From: Burkholderiaceae bacterium
Lineage (GTDB): Bacteria; Pseudomonadota; Gammaproteobacteria; Burkholderiales; Burkholderiaceae_C
NCBI GenBank assembly: GCA_023150375.1
Contig: JAKLLA010000006.1
Location: 1-64,000 of the forward strand
Direction of reading: 5' to 3'
Length of the DNA: 64,000 nt
The number at the start of each line of letters is the position of its first letter. Position 1 is the first letter of the stretch. Positions 9,182-18,014 of this stretch are shown here, in pieces. The position numbers and the translations under genes were made by a program. The notes beneath the pieces are model-generated. The model was given only the letters and a program-made list of their open reading frames with translations, did no database searches and had not been told where the DNA came from.

Positions 9182-11148
9182 TCACTGCGGCCGGCAAAGG
9201 CCAGCCGGCGTTCCATCTGTTCGTCGTGGCGGATCAGGCGGGCGCGCTGTTCGCGCTCGCGCTGCTCCTCGAGGCGCTGCGGCAGGCGCAGCAGCCCGCT
9301 CAGCAGGGCCGCAGGCAGGCGGCGGCAGCGGGGCCGCAGCCAGGTCCGCAGCCAGGGCGGCAGGCTGCGCGCCAGCAGCGCACTGTCCAGCGACAGCCAG
9401 GTCTCCACCGAACCGGGGTCGCCCTGGCGCGCCGCCCGGCCGGCGAGCTGGCGGTCGATGCGCCGGGCCGGGTTGAGCTGGCAGGCGATCACATGCAGGC
9501 CGCCCAGCGCCTCGACGCCCTCGCCCAGCGCGATGTCGGTGCCGCGTCCGGCCAGGTTGGTGGCCACGGTGATCGCGCCGCGCTGGCCGGCGGCGGCCAC
9601 CGCGGCGGCCTCCTGCGCGTCGCCGTGGGCATCGAGCACGCGGTGCGGCAGGCCGGCGCGCTGCAGGTGGGCCGACAGCGCGCGGGCCTCGGCCACCGAG
9701 TCGGTGGCCACCAGCACCGGCCGGCCGCGCCGGTGCAGCCGCGCCACGCGGCGGGCCACCGCCACCCAGAGGTCGGCATGGTCGGCGAACAGCCGGGTCG
9801 GGCCGATGCGGCGCCGGCTCGGCCGCCGCAGCGGCACCGGCCGCACCGACAGGCCGTAGGCGGCCAGCAGTTCGCCACGCGCTTCGGCCAGCGTGCCGGA
9901 CAACCCGCCCAGGCGGTGGTAGCGCGGGAAGAAGCGCTGGTAGGTGATCTGCGCGATCGTCGCGAAGGCCGGGCTGGGGTCGCAGCCCTCCTTCAGCTCG
10001 ACCAGCTGCTGCAGGCCCTGGCCCCAGGCGCGGCCCTCGGCGATGCGGCCGGTGGTCTCGTCGATCAGCAGCACCTGGCCGTCGCGCAGCAGGTAGTGGC
10101 GGTCGCGCTGGTAGGCGTGCAGCGCCGCCAGCGCCGTGCACACCGCATGCTCGCGGTGCAGGCGGTTGCGCCACACCGGAGCCAGGTCGGCGTAGTCGGC
10201 CCGCGCACCGCTGTCGGCCGAGGCGGTGGCCCGCGCCAACCGCGCACGCCCGGCCGCCGTGAGATGCACCTGGCGCGACGCGGCCTCCAGCCGGAAATGC
10301 CGCCCCGGCTGCAGCGCGCGGGCAAAGCGCAGCGCCTGGCGGGCGTGGCGCAGTGCGTCGTCCATGTCGGCCGGCTCGGAGAGGATCAGCGGCACGCGCG
10401 CCTCGTCGAGCAGGATGGCATCGGCCTCGTCGACGATGGCCATGCACAGGCCGCGCAGCAGGCGCGGCGCGCCCTCGGGGGCCTGGCCATCGCGCAGGTA
10501 GTCGAACACCAGCTCCTTGGCGGTGACGTAGGTGACCGCGGCCCGCCAGGCCTGGGCACGCGCGGCGCGCTCGTCGGCCTGGCAGACCGCGCCCACGCTC
10601 AGGCCCAGCGCGGCATAGAGGGGGCGCAGGCGCTCGGCATCCCGCGCCACCAGGTAGTCGTTGGCGGTGATCACATGCACCGGCAGGCCGGCCAGCGCGG
10701 CCACCGCAGCGGCCAGCGCCACGGCCAGGGTCTTGCCCTCGCCGGTGGCCATCTCGGCCAGGCGGCCCTGCAGCACGGCGCGCGCGGCGATCAGCTGGGT
10801 GTCGAAGGGGTCCTGGCCCAGCACCTCGGCCGCGCACTGCGCCACGCCGGCCAGTGCGGCCGGCAACACCGCGTCGGCCAGCCCTTCGCGGGCCAGCCGG
10901 GCGCGCAGCGCGGCCAGCGCCTCGGCGCGCTGAAGGGGGTCAGCCTGCTGCGACAACGCGGCACGGCAGGCCCGCAGGCGCAGCAGGAAGTCCGCTTCGT
11001 CGCGCCGCCGCCAGGCCGGCAGGCGGTCGCACAGGGCCTGCCAGCGCGCCCGCCAGCGCTCGGCCGCCTCGGCGCTGCGCGGCTGGCGGCGCTCCGGGCG
11101 CGGTCCCCAGACCATCCCGGGCAGGGGCAGGGCGTGGCGCGGCGTCAT
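9178..11148 (-). CDS. Divergent, C-terminally short SecA-like ATPase
   Basis: SecA-family DEAD-motor ATPase of 656 residues; housekeeping SecA is about 900. Walker A is MATGEGKT (133-140) and Walker B is VDEAD (239-243), followed by LLDEARVPLILS. The second motor domain has TNLAGRGTDIALGEG and RQLAGRAARQGDPGS. The protein ends soon after the motor domains and shows no cysteine-rich SEC-C zinc tail and little room for the helical wing. It therefore looks like an accessory SecA rather than the essential one. It starts 3 bp after the M50 gene stop, and its TGA overlaps the ATG of the next adaptor. The inferred role is to energise export of the giant LEPR-xLL protein; a general Sec role is unlikely but not excluded. 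Confidence 0.9.
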   Translation of the reverse strand: MTPRHALPLPGMVWGPRPERRQPRSAEAAERWRARWQALCDRLPAWRRRDEADFLLRLRACRAALSQQADPLQRAEALAALRARLAREGLADAVLPAALAGVAQCAAEVLGQDPFDTQLIAARAVLQGRLAEMATGEGKTLAVALAAAVAALAGLPVHVITANDYLVARDAERLRPLYAALGLSVGAVCQADERAARAQAWRAAVTYVTAKELVFDYLRDGQAPEGAPRLLRGLCMAIVDEADAILLDEARVPLILSEPADMDDALRHARQALRFARALQPGRHFRLEAASRQVHLTAAGRARLARATASADSGARADYADLAPVWRNRLHREHAVCTALAALHAYQRDRHYLLRDGQVLLIDETTGRIAEGRAWGQGLQQLVELKEGCDPSPAFATIAQITYQRFFPRYHRLGGLSGTLAEARGELLAAYGLSVRPVPLRRPSRRRIGPTRLFADHADLWVAVARRVARLHRRGRPVLVATDSVAEARALSAHLQRAGLPHRVLDAHGDAQEAAAVAAAGQRGAITVATNLAGRGTDIALGEGVEALGGLHVIACQLNPARRIDRQLAGRAARQGDPGSVETWLSLDSALLARSLPPWLRTWLRPRCRRLPAALLSGLLRLPQRLEEQREREQRARLIRHDEQMERRLAFAGRSE

Positions 11149-11151
11149 GCG

Positions 11152-13035
11152 TCAGCGCCCGACATGCGGCAGGAAGGCCTGCACCGCCTGCCGGTAGAGC
11201 TGCTGGGCCAGTGGCGCATGGCCCAGTTCGAGGCGCACCCAGGCGCGTGTGCCCACCCGCTGCAGCGGCAGGCCCGGCACGGTCAGGTCCAGCAGCACCA
11301 CCGGCTGCAGCGCCTGCACCGCCGGCTCGCCCGGCGCGGCCGGCGCCACCGGGATCGGCCCGCCGCCGGCCTCGCCCAGCACGGGGCTGGGCAGCTCGCG
11401 GGTGGCCTGCGGCACCCCGCCGGCCAGGCGCGCCGGCCAGACGCGGCCGGGCGCGTCGGCCAGGCGCACGCTCAGGCCGTCGGCCGCATCGCGCAGGCGG
11501 GCTGCGTCGGCCTGCACCAGTGCGGCACGCAGCGACAGGTCGCCACCGGCCAGCACCCAGCCCACCCGCTCGCCCTGGCGCAGCCAGCGCCCGGGCAGGT
11601 CGGCCGCCTGCGGCAGCTCGGCGACGAAACCCTCCACCTCGCTGCGCAGCTGGGCCTGCTCGGGCAGCCAGACCACCGCCGGCGCCACGCGGTGCTGCGG
11701 CAACGGCAGCAGGCCCAGCAGCAGCAGCGTGCCCAGCGCCAGCAGGCCCAGGCGCAGCCGGACGCGCGCCAGCGCGGCCCCGGGTTCGGCCGCCTGCAGG
11801 GCCTCGCGGGCCCAGCCGTGCAGCGGCCGCGCCAGCAGGGCGACGAAGGCGTAGACCAGGCCGAGCAGGGCAAAGCCGATCCAGGTGGCGGCCAGCCAGT
11901 CCACCAGCGCCAGCGTCAGGCCGACGCGCCAGGCCAGCGACAGCGGCGCATAGGCGATCAGCCACTTGCGCTCGCTGGGCGCGTGGGGCGGCGGCTCACC
12001 GGCGGCGCCGAGCAGGCGCCGGCCCAGCAACGCGCGCCACCAGGCGCTGCTGCGGCCGGCCAGGTTGGCCAGGTTGGCGGCGTCGCAGAGGATGTGATAG
12101 CCGTCGAAGCGCAGCAGCGGGTTGCCGTTGAAGAACAGCGTGGAGGTGACGCCGATCAGCATCAGCGCCAGCGCGCCGTCGCGCAGCCAGCCGGGCGCGG
12201 TGTTCAGCCACAGCCCCAGCGCCAGCGCGGCCAGCGCCAGCTCCACCGCGATGCCCGCGGCGCTGACGGCGATGCGCTGGCGCCGGCGCGCAAAGGTCGC
12301 CGCCGCACCGGCATCGACGTAGGGCGCGGGCGTCAGCAGGATCAGGCCCAGGCCGACCTCGCGCACCTCGGCACCCCAGCGCCGCAGCGCCAGCGCGTGG
12401 CCGAGCTCGTGCAGGGCCTTGACCACCGGGTAGAGCAGCCACATCAGCAGCAGGAAGCCCGGGCTGTCCAGCCGCTGGGCCGCATGGGCGCGCAGCGCCG
12501 GCCATTCGGCCGCTGCCGTCCAGACCGCCAGCAGCAGGCCCAGCGTCCACAGCCAGGCCGCCGCGGGCCGCCACAGCCAGCGCGCCAGCGGATCCAGCCG
12601 CGGCAGCCAGCCGGAGGGGTCGCCCAGCGGCAGGCGGAAGGACAGCGGGTTGAGCAGACCCCGGCGGCGCTGCGCCAGGCGCTCGCTGCGGCGGCGCCGC
12701 AGCACGTCGGCATCGCTGGCCCGCTCGGACTGCAGCAGGCCGGACTCGTCGAGCTGGCCCAGCAGGGCCAGCACCTCGTCCTGGGTGGGCGCATCGTCGG
12801 GGCGGGATTCGAGCAGGGCGCTCCAGACCTCCTGCACGCTGCGCTGGCCGTCGCAGCGGCCGATGAACTGATAGGCCGCCTCGCTGAGGCGATGCTGGCG
12901 GCCGGTGGCCTCGTCGCTGAGCAGGTACCAGCGTTGCCCGCGCCACTGCTGGCGCCGCGCGCGCACCTGGGCGCGCAGGCGCGGCCGCAGCCGGGCGATG
13001 CGGTACCACTGGGCGCTGTAGAGGGTGGCGCTCAT
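11152..13035 (-). CDS. PqqD-like / site-2-protease (M50) membrane metalloprotease with C-terminal adaptor-like region
   Basis: A 627-residue polytopic membrane protein. Residues about 35-105 resemble a PqqD-type peptide-binding winged helix (YLLSDEATGRQHRLS, then a helical DEVLALLGQLDESGLL). Several membrane segments follow. The zinc motif HELGH is at 209-213 and the second M50 motif NGNPLLRFDGYHIL lies further on, so the protease looks intact. After the last membrane segment (near LLALGTLLLLGLLPL) there is an HlyD-like soluble region. The ATG at 13035 was chosen over one 59 codons upstream because that extension is Arg/Trp/Pro-rich shadow, and because AGGGG lies about 9 bases before the chosen start. 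It lies 16 bp after the GAF-HlyD gene and 3 bp before the SecA-like gene. Substrate unknown; the LEPR-xLL protein is the obvious candidate. Confidence 0.9.
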   Translation of the reverse strand: MSATLYSAQWYRIARLRPRLRAQVRARRQQWRGQRWYLLSDEATGRQHRLSEAAYQFIGRCDGQRSVQEVWSALLESRPDDAPTQDEVLALLGQLDESGLLQSERASDADVLRRRRSERLAQRRRGLLNPLSFRLPLGDPSGWLPRLDPLARWLWRPAAAWLWTLGLLLAVWTAAAEWPALRAHAAQRLDSPGFLLLMWLLYPVVKALHELGHALALRRWGAEVREVGLGLILLTPAPYVDAGAAATFARRRQRIAVSAAGIAVELALAALALGLWLNTAPGWLRDGALALMLIGVTSTLFFNGNPLLRFDGYHILCDAANLANLAGRSSAWWRALLGRRLLGAAGEPPPHAPSERKWLIAYAPLSLAWRVGLTLALVDWLAATWIGFALLGLVYAFVALLARPLHGWAREALQAAEPGAALARVRLRLGLLALGTLLLLGLLPLPQHRVAPAVVWLPEQAQLRSEVEGFVAELPQAADLPGRWLRQGERVGWVLAGGDLSLRAALVQADAARLRDAADGLSVRLADAPGRVWPARLAGGVPQATRELPSPVLGEAGGGPIPVAPAAPGEPAVQALQPVVLLDLTVPGLPLQRVGTRAWVRLELGHAPLAQQLYRQAVQAFLPHVGR

Positions 13036-13051
13036 CGCGGTCGGCCCCTGC

Positions 13052-14908
13052 TCAGGGCAGCCAGGCCCAGCCGGCCAGCCGGGCCCAGTCGACCAGCCGG
13101 TGGCTGGCGATCCAGGCCAGCGGTGCCGTGCCCGCCTCGATGCGCGCCACGCCCTGCAGGCCCGGCCGCAGTGCCGCCGGGTCGACGCCCTCCAGGCGGG
13201 CCTCGACGGCAAAGCGGTTGCGCCCCTCGACCAGGGTCGCCACCGGGGTGATGCGCTGCACCACCAGCGGCAGGCGCTCGGTGGGCATGGACGCCAGCGC
13301 GAGCTGCCCGGTCTGGCCGGGCCGCAGCGCGGCGATGTCGCGTTCGTCGACCTCGACGATCAGGCGGTACTGGCCGGCCGGCGCCAGCGTCAGCAGCACG
13401 TCGCCGCGCTGCACCGGCGCGCCCAGCGAACGGCTCAGGTCGCCCTGGATCACCACGCCGTCGATGGGCGCGACCAGGCGGGCGCGACCGAGCTGCTGGC
13501 GCACCAGTTCGAGCTGGGCGCGGGCCTCGTCGGCCTTGCCGCGGCTGACGACGAACTGGCTGCGGTCGTCGCGCGCCAGCGCGGCGGCCACGCCGTTCTC
13601 GTGCTGGGCCAGCGCACTCTCCCATTTGCGCGCCTCGAGCTGCAGGTCCTGGTCGGCCAGTTCGGCCAGCAGCGCGCCGGCCTTGACCACATCGCCCGGG
13701 CGCACGCTGCTGCGCTGCAGGAAGCCGTCGAAGGGCGCGGCCACCACCCGCTGCACCGCGCCTTCCAGCCGCGCCGGGGCGCTGACATGCTGCGGCAGCG
13801 GCACGGACAGGGCGCCGGCCAGCGCCACCGCCAGCGCCCCGGCGAGCAGGCGCGGGCGCGGATCGTCGGGCTGGCGCAGCCGCTCGGGCAGGCGGCCCAG
13901 GGCCAGCAGCAGGCGGTCGCGCCAGGGCCGCTCGGCGCGGCGGCGCAGCGGCAGCAACGGCGCCACGGCCAGCGCCAGCTGCTCGCACTGGGTGATGCGC
14001 GCGGCGTCGGGCGCGCGCGTAGGCAGCCATTCGAACAGCAGCGCGCCGACCACGCGGTCGTGATGGGCCAGCGGCAGGCTCACCAGGTGGTGGCCGGTCT
14101 GCTGGTGCAGCCGCGCGTGCAGCAGGCTCAGGCGCGGCAGCTCGCCAGCCGGGGCCGGATAGGCCACCCGCTCGGCCTGGTCGGCGGCTTCCTGCATCAC
14201 CTCGGCGAGCTGATGCAGCAGCGCCTGCTCCAGGCGCAGCTCGGCGCTGTGCGACACCGCCAGCACGGCCATGCCCTCGCGCCGCTGCAGGCCCAGGCTG
14301 ACGCGCTCGGCGCCCAGCCGGGCGGCCAGCTCGGTGGTGAAGGCCAGCGCACCGTCGGCCAGGCGGTCGCCCCCCAGCAGCAGGGCCTGGTCCTGCAGCA
14401 GCCGTTCGGCAGAGAGCCGCCCGGGCTCGGCGCCGGCCGGCGCGGCCTGCGCCTGGCTGGGCAGGTCGGCGCAGGCCTGGCCGAGTTCGCGCAGCAGCCG
14501 CTCCACCGCGGCGGGATCGTCGGCCTGCACCGCCAGCGCCACCGCGGCGATCACCGGCCGTTCGGCCGCCGGGGCGTCGTCGCCGGCCGCAGCCGCACGC
14601 ACCGGCAGGGCCAGCACGCGGTTGTGGCTCGCGCCCACCAGCCGCACCGTCGGCACCACCACCACCGGTCGGCCACGCTGCAGCGCCGCCCGCGCGGCGT
14701 TGAGCAGAGGCGGGGTCAGCACGCCGCCGACCGGCCATTCGGCGGCCAGCTGCGCACTGCCCTCGCGCTGCAGCAGGGCCACGCCGGCGCAGACCTCGCG
14801 GGCGCTCTGGCAGTGCTGCTGCAGCCAGCGCTGCACGGCCGGATGCAGCGCCACCTCGGGCGCCGCCACCGGGCGTACAGGAACGGGCTGGGATTGGGGC
14901 TGGGACAT
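13052..14908 (-). CDS. GAF-domain / HlyD-type membrane adaptor fusion
   Basis: A 618-residue protein joining a cytoplasmic sensor-like half to a periplasmic adaptor. Residues about 25-150 and 180-320 look like GAF folds (for example ALAFTTELAARLGAERVSLGL and HHDRVVGALLFEW). One membrane helix lies at about 353-371. After it comes an HlyD/membrane-fusion region with lipoyl halves APFDGFLQRSSVRPGDVVKAG and LVAPIDGVVIQGDLSRSLG around a coiled-coil hairpin. The start at 14908 (MSQPQSQ) was chosen because the upstream in-frame extension is unlike a protein start; no strong ribosome-binding site is seen. It is the first gene of the minus-strand export operon. A divergent c-di-GMP gene starts 290 bp away. 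The GAF-HlyD fusion suggests ligand- or redox-gated export, which is inference. Confidence 0.85.
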   Translation of the reverse strand: MSQPQSQPVPVRPVAAPEVALHPAVQRWLQQHCQSAREVCAGVALLQREGSAQLAAEWPVGGVLTPPLLNAARAALQRGRPVVVVPTVRLVGASHNRVLALPVRAAAAGDDAPAAERPVIAAVALAVQADDPAAVERLLRELGQACADLPSQAQAAPAGAEPGRLSAERLLQDQALLLGGDRLADGALAFTTELAARLGAERVSLGLQRREGMAVLAVSHSAELRLEQALLHQLAEVMQEAADQAERVAYPAPAGELPRLSLLHARLHQQTGHHLVSLPLAHHDRVVGALLFEWLPTRAPDAARITQCEQLALAVAPLLPLRRRAERPWRDRLLLALGRLPERLRQPDDPRPRLLAGALAVALAGALSVPLPQHVSAPARLEGAVQRVVAAPFDGFLQRSSVRPGDVVKAGALLAELADQDLQLEARKWESALAQHENGVAAALARDDRSQFVVSRGKADEARAQLELVRQQLGRARLVAPIDGVVIQGDLSRSLGAPVQRGDVLLTLAPAGQYRLIVEVDERDIAALRPGQTGQLALASMPTERLPLVVQRITPVATLVEGRNRFAVEARLEGVDPAALRPGLQGVARIEAGTAPLAWIASHRLVDWARLAGWAWLP

Positions 14909-15198
14909 GTTCGGTCGGACAGACAGGGCGACGCGGCGGCCACCGCTCGTTCGCAGGAAGGACGACGGGCGGGCAGTCGACAACGCCACCGCGGCAGGGT
15001 AGCCAGACGCAGGCCGCTCCCAGGCGCGGATGACGCCCGGAAAGCTGCCGCATATCGCCGGCCTGCCGCGCGAGGCGCGGCGGTCGCCGCAGCCCTGGCG
15101 TCGAGAGGGTTATCGGCAGCCTCCGGGCCGGACTCGAGGCGCATCCGGCGCCGCCGCGGGCCTCAAGTCCGCCGCTGCGCCGGCCGACAACGCAGGCA

Positions 15199-16974
15199 AT
15201 GTCTGCCCTGCCCGCTGCCACCGACCTGCCGGTCGCCCGCCTCGTCGTGCTCGACGAGGAGCCGCTGGCCGCCGCCGAAATGGCGGACTTCCTGCGCAGC
15301 CTGGGCCACACGCAGGTCAGCGCGATGGAGACGGCCGCCCCCGGGCTGATCGAGGCGCTGCGCGACGAGCGCCCCGACCTGCTGCTGCTCGAGCTGGGCA
15401 GCGGCGGCGGCCCCGCGCTGGCCCTGCTGGAGGCCCTGCAGGACGACCGGCTGCTGCGCCAGGTGCCGGTGCTCGCCACCCAGGCCGAGGACCTGCCGGC
15501 CGAGCGCCTGCGCGCCCTGCAACTGCACGCGGCCGACGTCCTGTGCAAGCCGCTCGACCCGGCCGAGTTCGCGCTGCGGCTGCGCAACCAGCTCTGGCGC
15601 AAGCAGCAGCACGACCGGCTGGCCTTCACCGACGCGCCCACCGGCCTGCCCAACCGGGAGTGGGCGCTGCGCCGCCTGGACGAGGCGATCCGCGAATGCC
15701 GCCGCTACGGCGGGCGCGGCGCGGTGCTGCAGGTCGGCCTGGAGCGCTTCCGGCAGATCATCGACGCGCTCGGCCTGGCGCTGGGCGATGCCCTGCTGCG
15801 CGAGGTCGGCCAGCGCCTGGGCGCCTGCGTGCGCGACACCGATCTGGTCAGCCACGAGAGCGACGCCCCGCCGGCACTGCGGGCCGCGCAGGTGGCGCGC
15901 GGCGACGGCGACGAGTTCACCGTGCTGCTGCCGCGCCTGAACCGCGCCGAACAGGCCAGTGGCGTGGCCCAGCGCATCGCGCAGGCGCTGCGCGCACCCT
16001 TCCAGATCGGCAGCCAGGAGGTCTTCGTGACCTGCCGCGTGGGCATCGCGGTCTTCCCCGACGACGCGGCCGACAAGGACGGCGTGCTCGAGCGCGCCAT
16101 CCTGGCGATGCGCCACGGCCCGGGCGACAGCAGCGCCGGCCCGGGTCCCGAGCCGGTGCGCTTCTACTCGCGGGCGCTGCACGGGCGCTTCACCAGCCGC
16201 CTGGCGGTCGAGCGCGAACTGCACCACGCGCTCGAACGCCGCGAGCTGCAGCTGTACTACCAGCCCAAGGTCTCGCTGGCCGACGGGCGCATGTGCGGTG
16301 CCGAGGCTCTGCTGCGCTGGCAGCACCCGCAGCGCGGCCGGCTGAGCCCGGGCGCCTTCATCGAGGTGGCCGAGGAGAGCGGCCTGATCGTGCCGCTGGG
16401 CGAGTGGGTGCTGCGCGAGGCGATCGGCCAGATGGCGCGCTGGCGCCACCAGGGCCTGCCGCCGCTGCCGGTGGCGGTGAACGTCTCGAGCGTGCAGCTG
16501 CGCCGCCCCGGCCTGGCCGAGGTGCTGCGCGGCAGCCTGCACGAGACCGGCCTGGACGGCCGCCAGCTCTGCCTCGAGCTGACCGAGTCGGCCATCATGG
16601 ACGGCACCGCGTCGGTGGCCGACACGCTGACGGCGATCCGCGCGCTGGGCGTGCGCCTGGCGCTGGACGATTTCGGCACCGGCTACTCCTCGCTGAGCTA
16701 CCTGCGCCGCTTCCCGCTCGACGAACTGAAGATCGACCGCTCCTTCATCGCCGAGTGCACCCAGGCCCAGGGCAATGCGGCGGTGATCGTGCGCGCGATC
16801 ATCGCGCTGGCGCACGGCCTGGGCCTGCGCGTGGTGGCCGAGGGCATCGAGACGCAGCCCCAGCTCGACTACCTGCGCACCCAGCGCTGCGACGAATTCC
16901 AGGGCTTCCTGTACTCCCCGCCGATCCCGCCCGAGGAACTGGTGCGCCTGCTGCAGGACCTGCCGACGCCCTGA
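15199..16974 (+). CDS. Response-regulator-like REC-GGDEF-EAL c-di-GMP protein
   Basis: A 591-residue cytoplasmic signalling protein. The receiver-like domain (about 13-130) has the conserved Lys (CKP, K117) and acidic residues D19-E21, but Glu65 sits where the phospho-acceptor Asp should be (PDLLLLEL). The GGDEF-like domain (about 140-300) has DGDEF at 236-240 instead of GGDEF, so cyclase activity is doubtful. The EAL domain (about 335-580) keeps the catalytic set: AEALLRW (E369), NVSSVQL, ELTES, DDFGTGYSS (D490-D491), KIDRSFI (K511) and AEGIET. It is therefore most likely a c-di-GMP phosphodiesterase with a phosphorylation-independent receiver. It is divergent from the adhesin export operon, so control of adhesion is plausible but unproven. 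Confidence 0.9.
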   Translation: MSALPAATDLPVARLVVLDEEPLAAAEMADFLRSLGHTQVSAMETAAPGLIEALRDERPDLLLLELGSGGGPALALLEALQDDRLLRQVPVLATQAEDLPAERLRALQLHAADVLCKPLDPAEFALRLRNQLWRKQQHDRLAFTDAPTGLPNREWALRRLDEAIRECRRYGGRGAVLQVGLERFRQIIDALGLALGDALLREVGQRLGACVRDTDLVSHESDAPPALRAAQVARGDGDEFTVLLPRLNRAEQASGVAQRIAQALRAPFQIGSQEVFVTCRVGIAVFPDDAADKDGVLERAILAMRHGPGDSSAGPGPEPVRFYSRALHGRFTSRLAVERELHHALERRELQLYYQPKVSLADGRMCGAEALLRWQHPQRGRLSPGAFIEVAEESGLIVPLGEWVLREAIGQMARWRHQGLPPLPVAVNVSSVQLRRPGLAEVLRGSLHETGLDGRQLCLELTESAIMDGTASVADTLTAIRALGVRLALDDFGTGYSSLSYLRRFPLDELKIDRSFIAECTQAQGNAAVIVRAIIALAHGLGLRVVAEGIETQPQLDYLRTQRCDEFQGFLYSPPIPPEELVRLLQDLPTP

Positions 16975-17131
16975 AGGCGTCATGACGCCCCGCGCCCGGC
17001 TGCGCGAGCAGCGGCTGCGCCAGGGCAAGGCTGCTGCAAAGCGCACGGCGCACAATCGCGTCCGAGGCAGGGCCCAGGCGGGCGCTGCCGCGACATCGAC
17101 AGCAGCAACAGCAGCGACAGGAGTCTCGAAC

Positions 17132-17980
17132 ATGACGATTCAGAGCGTGGGCATCATCGGTGCCGGCACCATGGGCAACGGCATCGCGCAGGCATGCGCC
17201 GTGGTGGGCCTGCCCGTCACCATGGTGGACATCAACGACGCCGCGGTGCAGAAGGGCATCGCCACCGTCTCCGGCAGCCTCGACCGGCTGATCAAGAAGG
17301 ACAAGCTCACCGCCGCGCAGAAGGCCGAGGCGCTGGCGCTGATCCGCGGCTCGACCGACTACGGCGACCTGAAGGGCTGCGACATCGTCATCGAGGCGGC
17401 CACCGAGAACCACGCGCTCAAGATCAAGATCCTGCAGCTGCTCGACGAGACGCTGCCGGCCGAGACCCTGGTGGCCACCAACACCAGCTCGATCTCGATC
17501 ACCCAGCTGGCCGCGGTGACGAAGCGGGCCGAGCGCTTCATCGGCATGCACTTCTTCAACCCGGTGCCGATGATGGCGCTGGTGGAGATCATCCGCGGCC
17601 TGCAGACCAGCGACGCCACCCACGACGCGGTCAAGGACCTGGCGCTGCGCCTGGGCAAGTCGCCGATCACGGTGAAGAACGCCCCGGGCTTCGTGGTCAA
17701 CCGCATCCTGGTGCCGATGATCAACGAGGCCTTCTTCGTGCTGTCCGAAGGCCTGGCCAGCGCCGAGGACATCGACGCGGGCATGAAGCTGGGCTGCAAC
17801 CAGCCGATCGGCCCGCTGGCGCTGGCCGACATGGTGGGCCTGGACGTCTGCCTGGCGGTGATGGAGGTCTATCTGAAGGAGTTCGGCGACTCCAAGTACC
17901 GCCCCTGCCCGCTGCTCAAGGAAATGGTCGCCGCCGGCCGCCTGGGCCGCAAGACCGGCCGCGGCGTCTACAGCTACTGA
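17132..17980 (+). CDS. hbd: 3-hydroxybutyryl-CoA dehydrogenase
   Basis: NAD(P)-dependent oxidation of 3-hydroxyacyl-CoA (3-hydroxybutyryl-CoA), used in beta-oxidation or butanoate/PHB-related metabolism. 282 residues, the usual single-domain length. The Rossmann motif GIIGAGTMGNGIAQ is at the N-terminus. The catalytic region includes HFFNPVPMMALVEI (His) and the NAPGFVVNRI segment. The ATG at 17132 was preferred to an upstream in-frame ATG because GACAGGAG stands 8-10 bases before it and the upstream extension is low complexity. It stands alone on its strand between the c-di-GMP gene and a lipid kinase. Assignment to a specific pathway (hbd versus paaH) cannot be made from the sequence. Confidence 0.95.
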   Translation: MTIQSVGIIGAGTMGNGIAQACAVVGLPVTMVDINDAAVQKGIATVSGSLDRLIKKDKLTAAQKAEALALIRGSTDYGDLKGCDIVIEAATENHALKIKILQLLDETLPAETLVATNTSSISITQLAAVTKRAERFIGMHFFNPVPMMALVEIIRGLQTSDATHDAVKDLALRLGKSPITVKNAPGFVVNRILVPMINEAFFVLSEGLASAEDIDAGMKLGCNQPIGPLALADMVGLDVCLAVMEVYLKEFGDSKYRPCPLLKEMVAAGRLGRKTGRGVYSY

Positions 17981-18014
17981 CCGGTCCGGGCGCAGTCCCT
18001 CCGCAGGCCCGGTG

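Noticed and set aside
16965..16981. GACGCC-CTGAA-GGCGTC hairpin at the end of the REC-GGDEF-EAL gene as a terminator
   Set aside because: The stem is only 6 bp, spans the stop codon and has no U-run; too weak to call.
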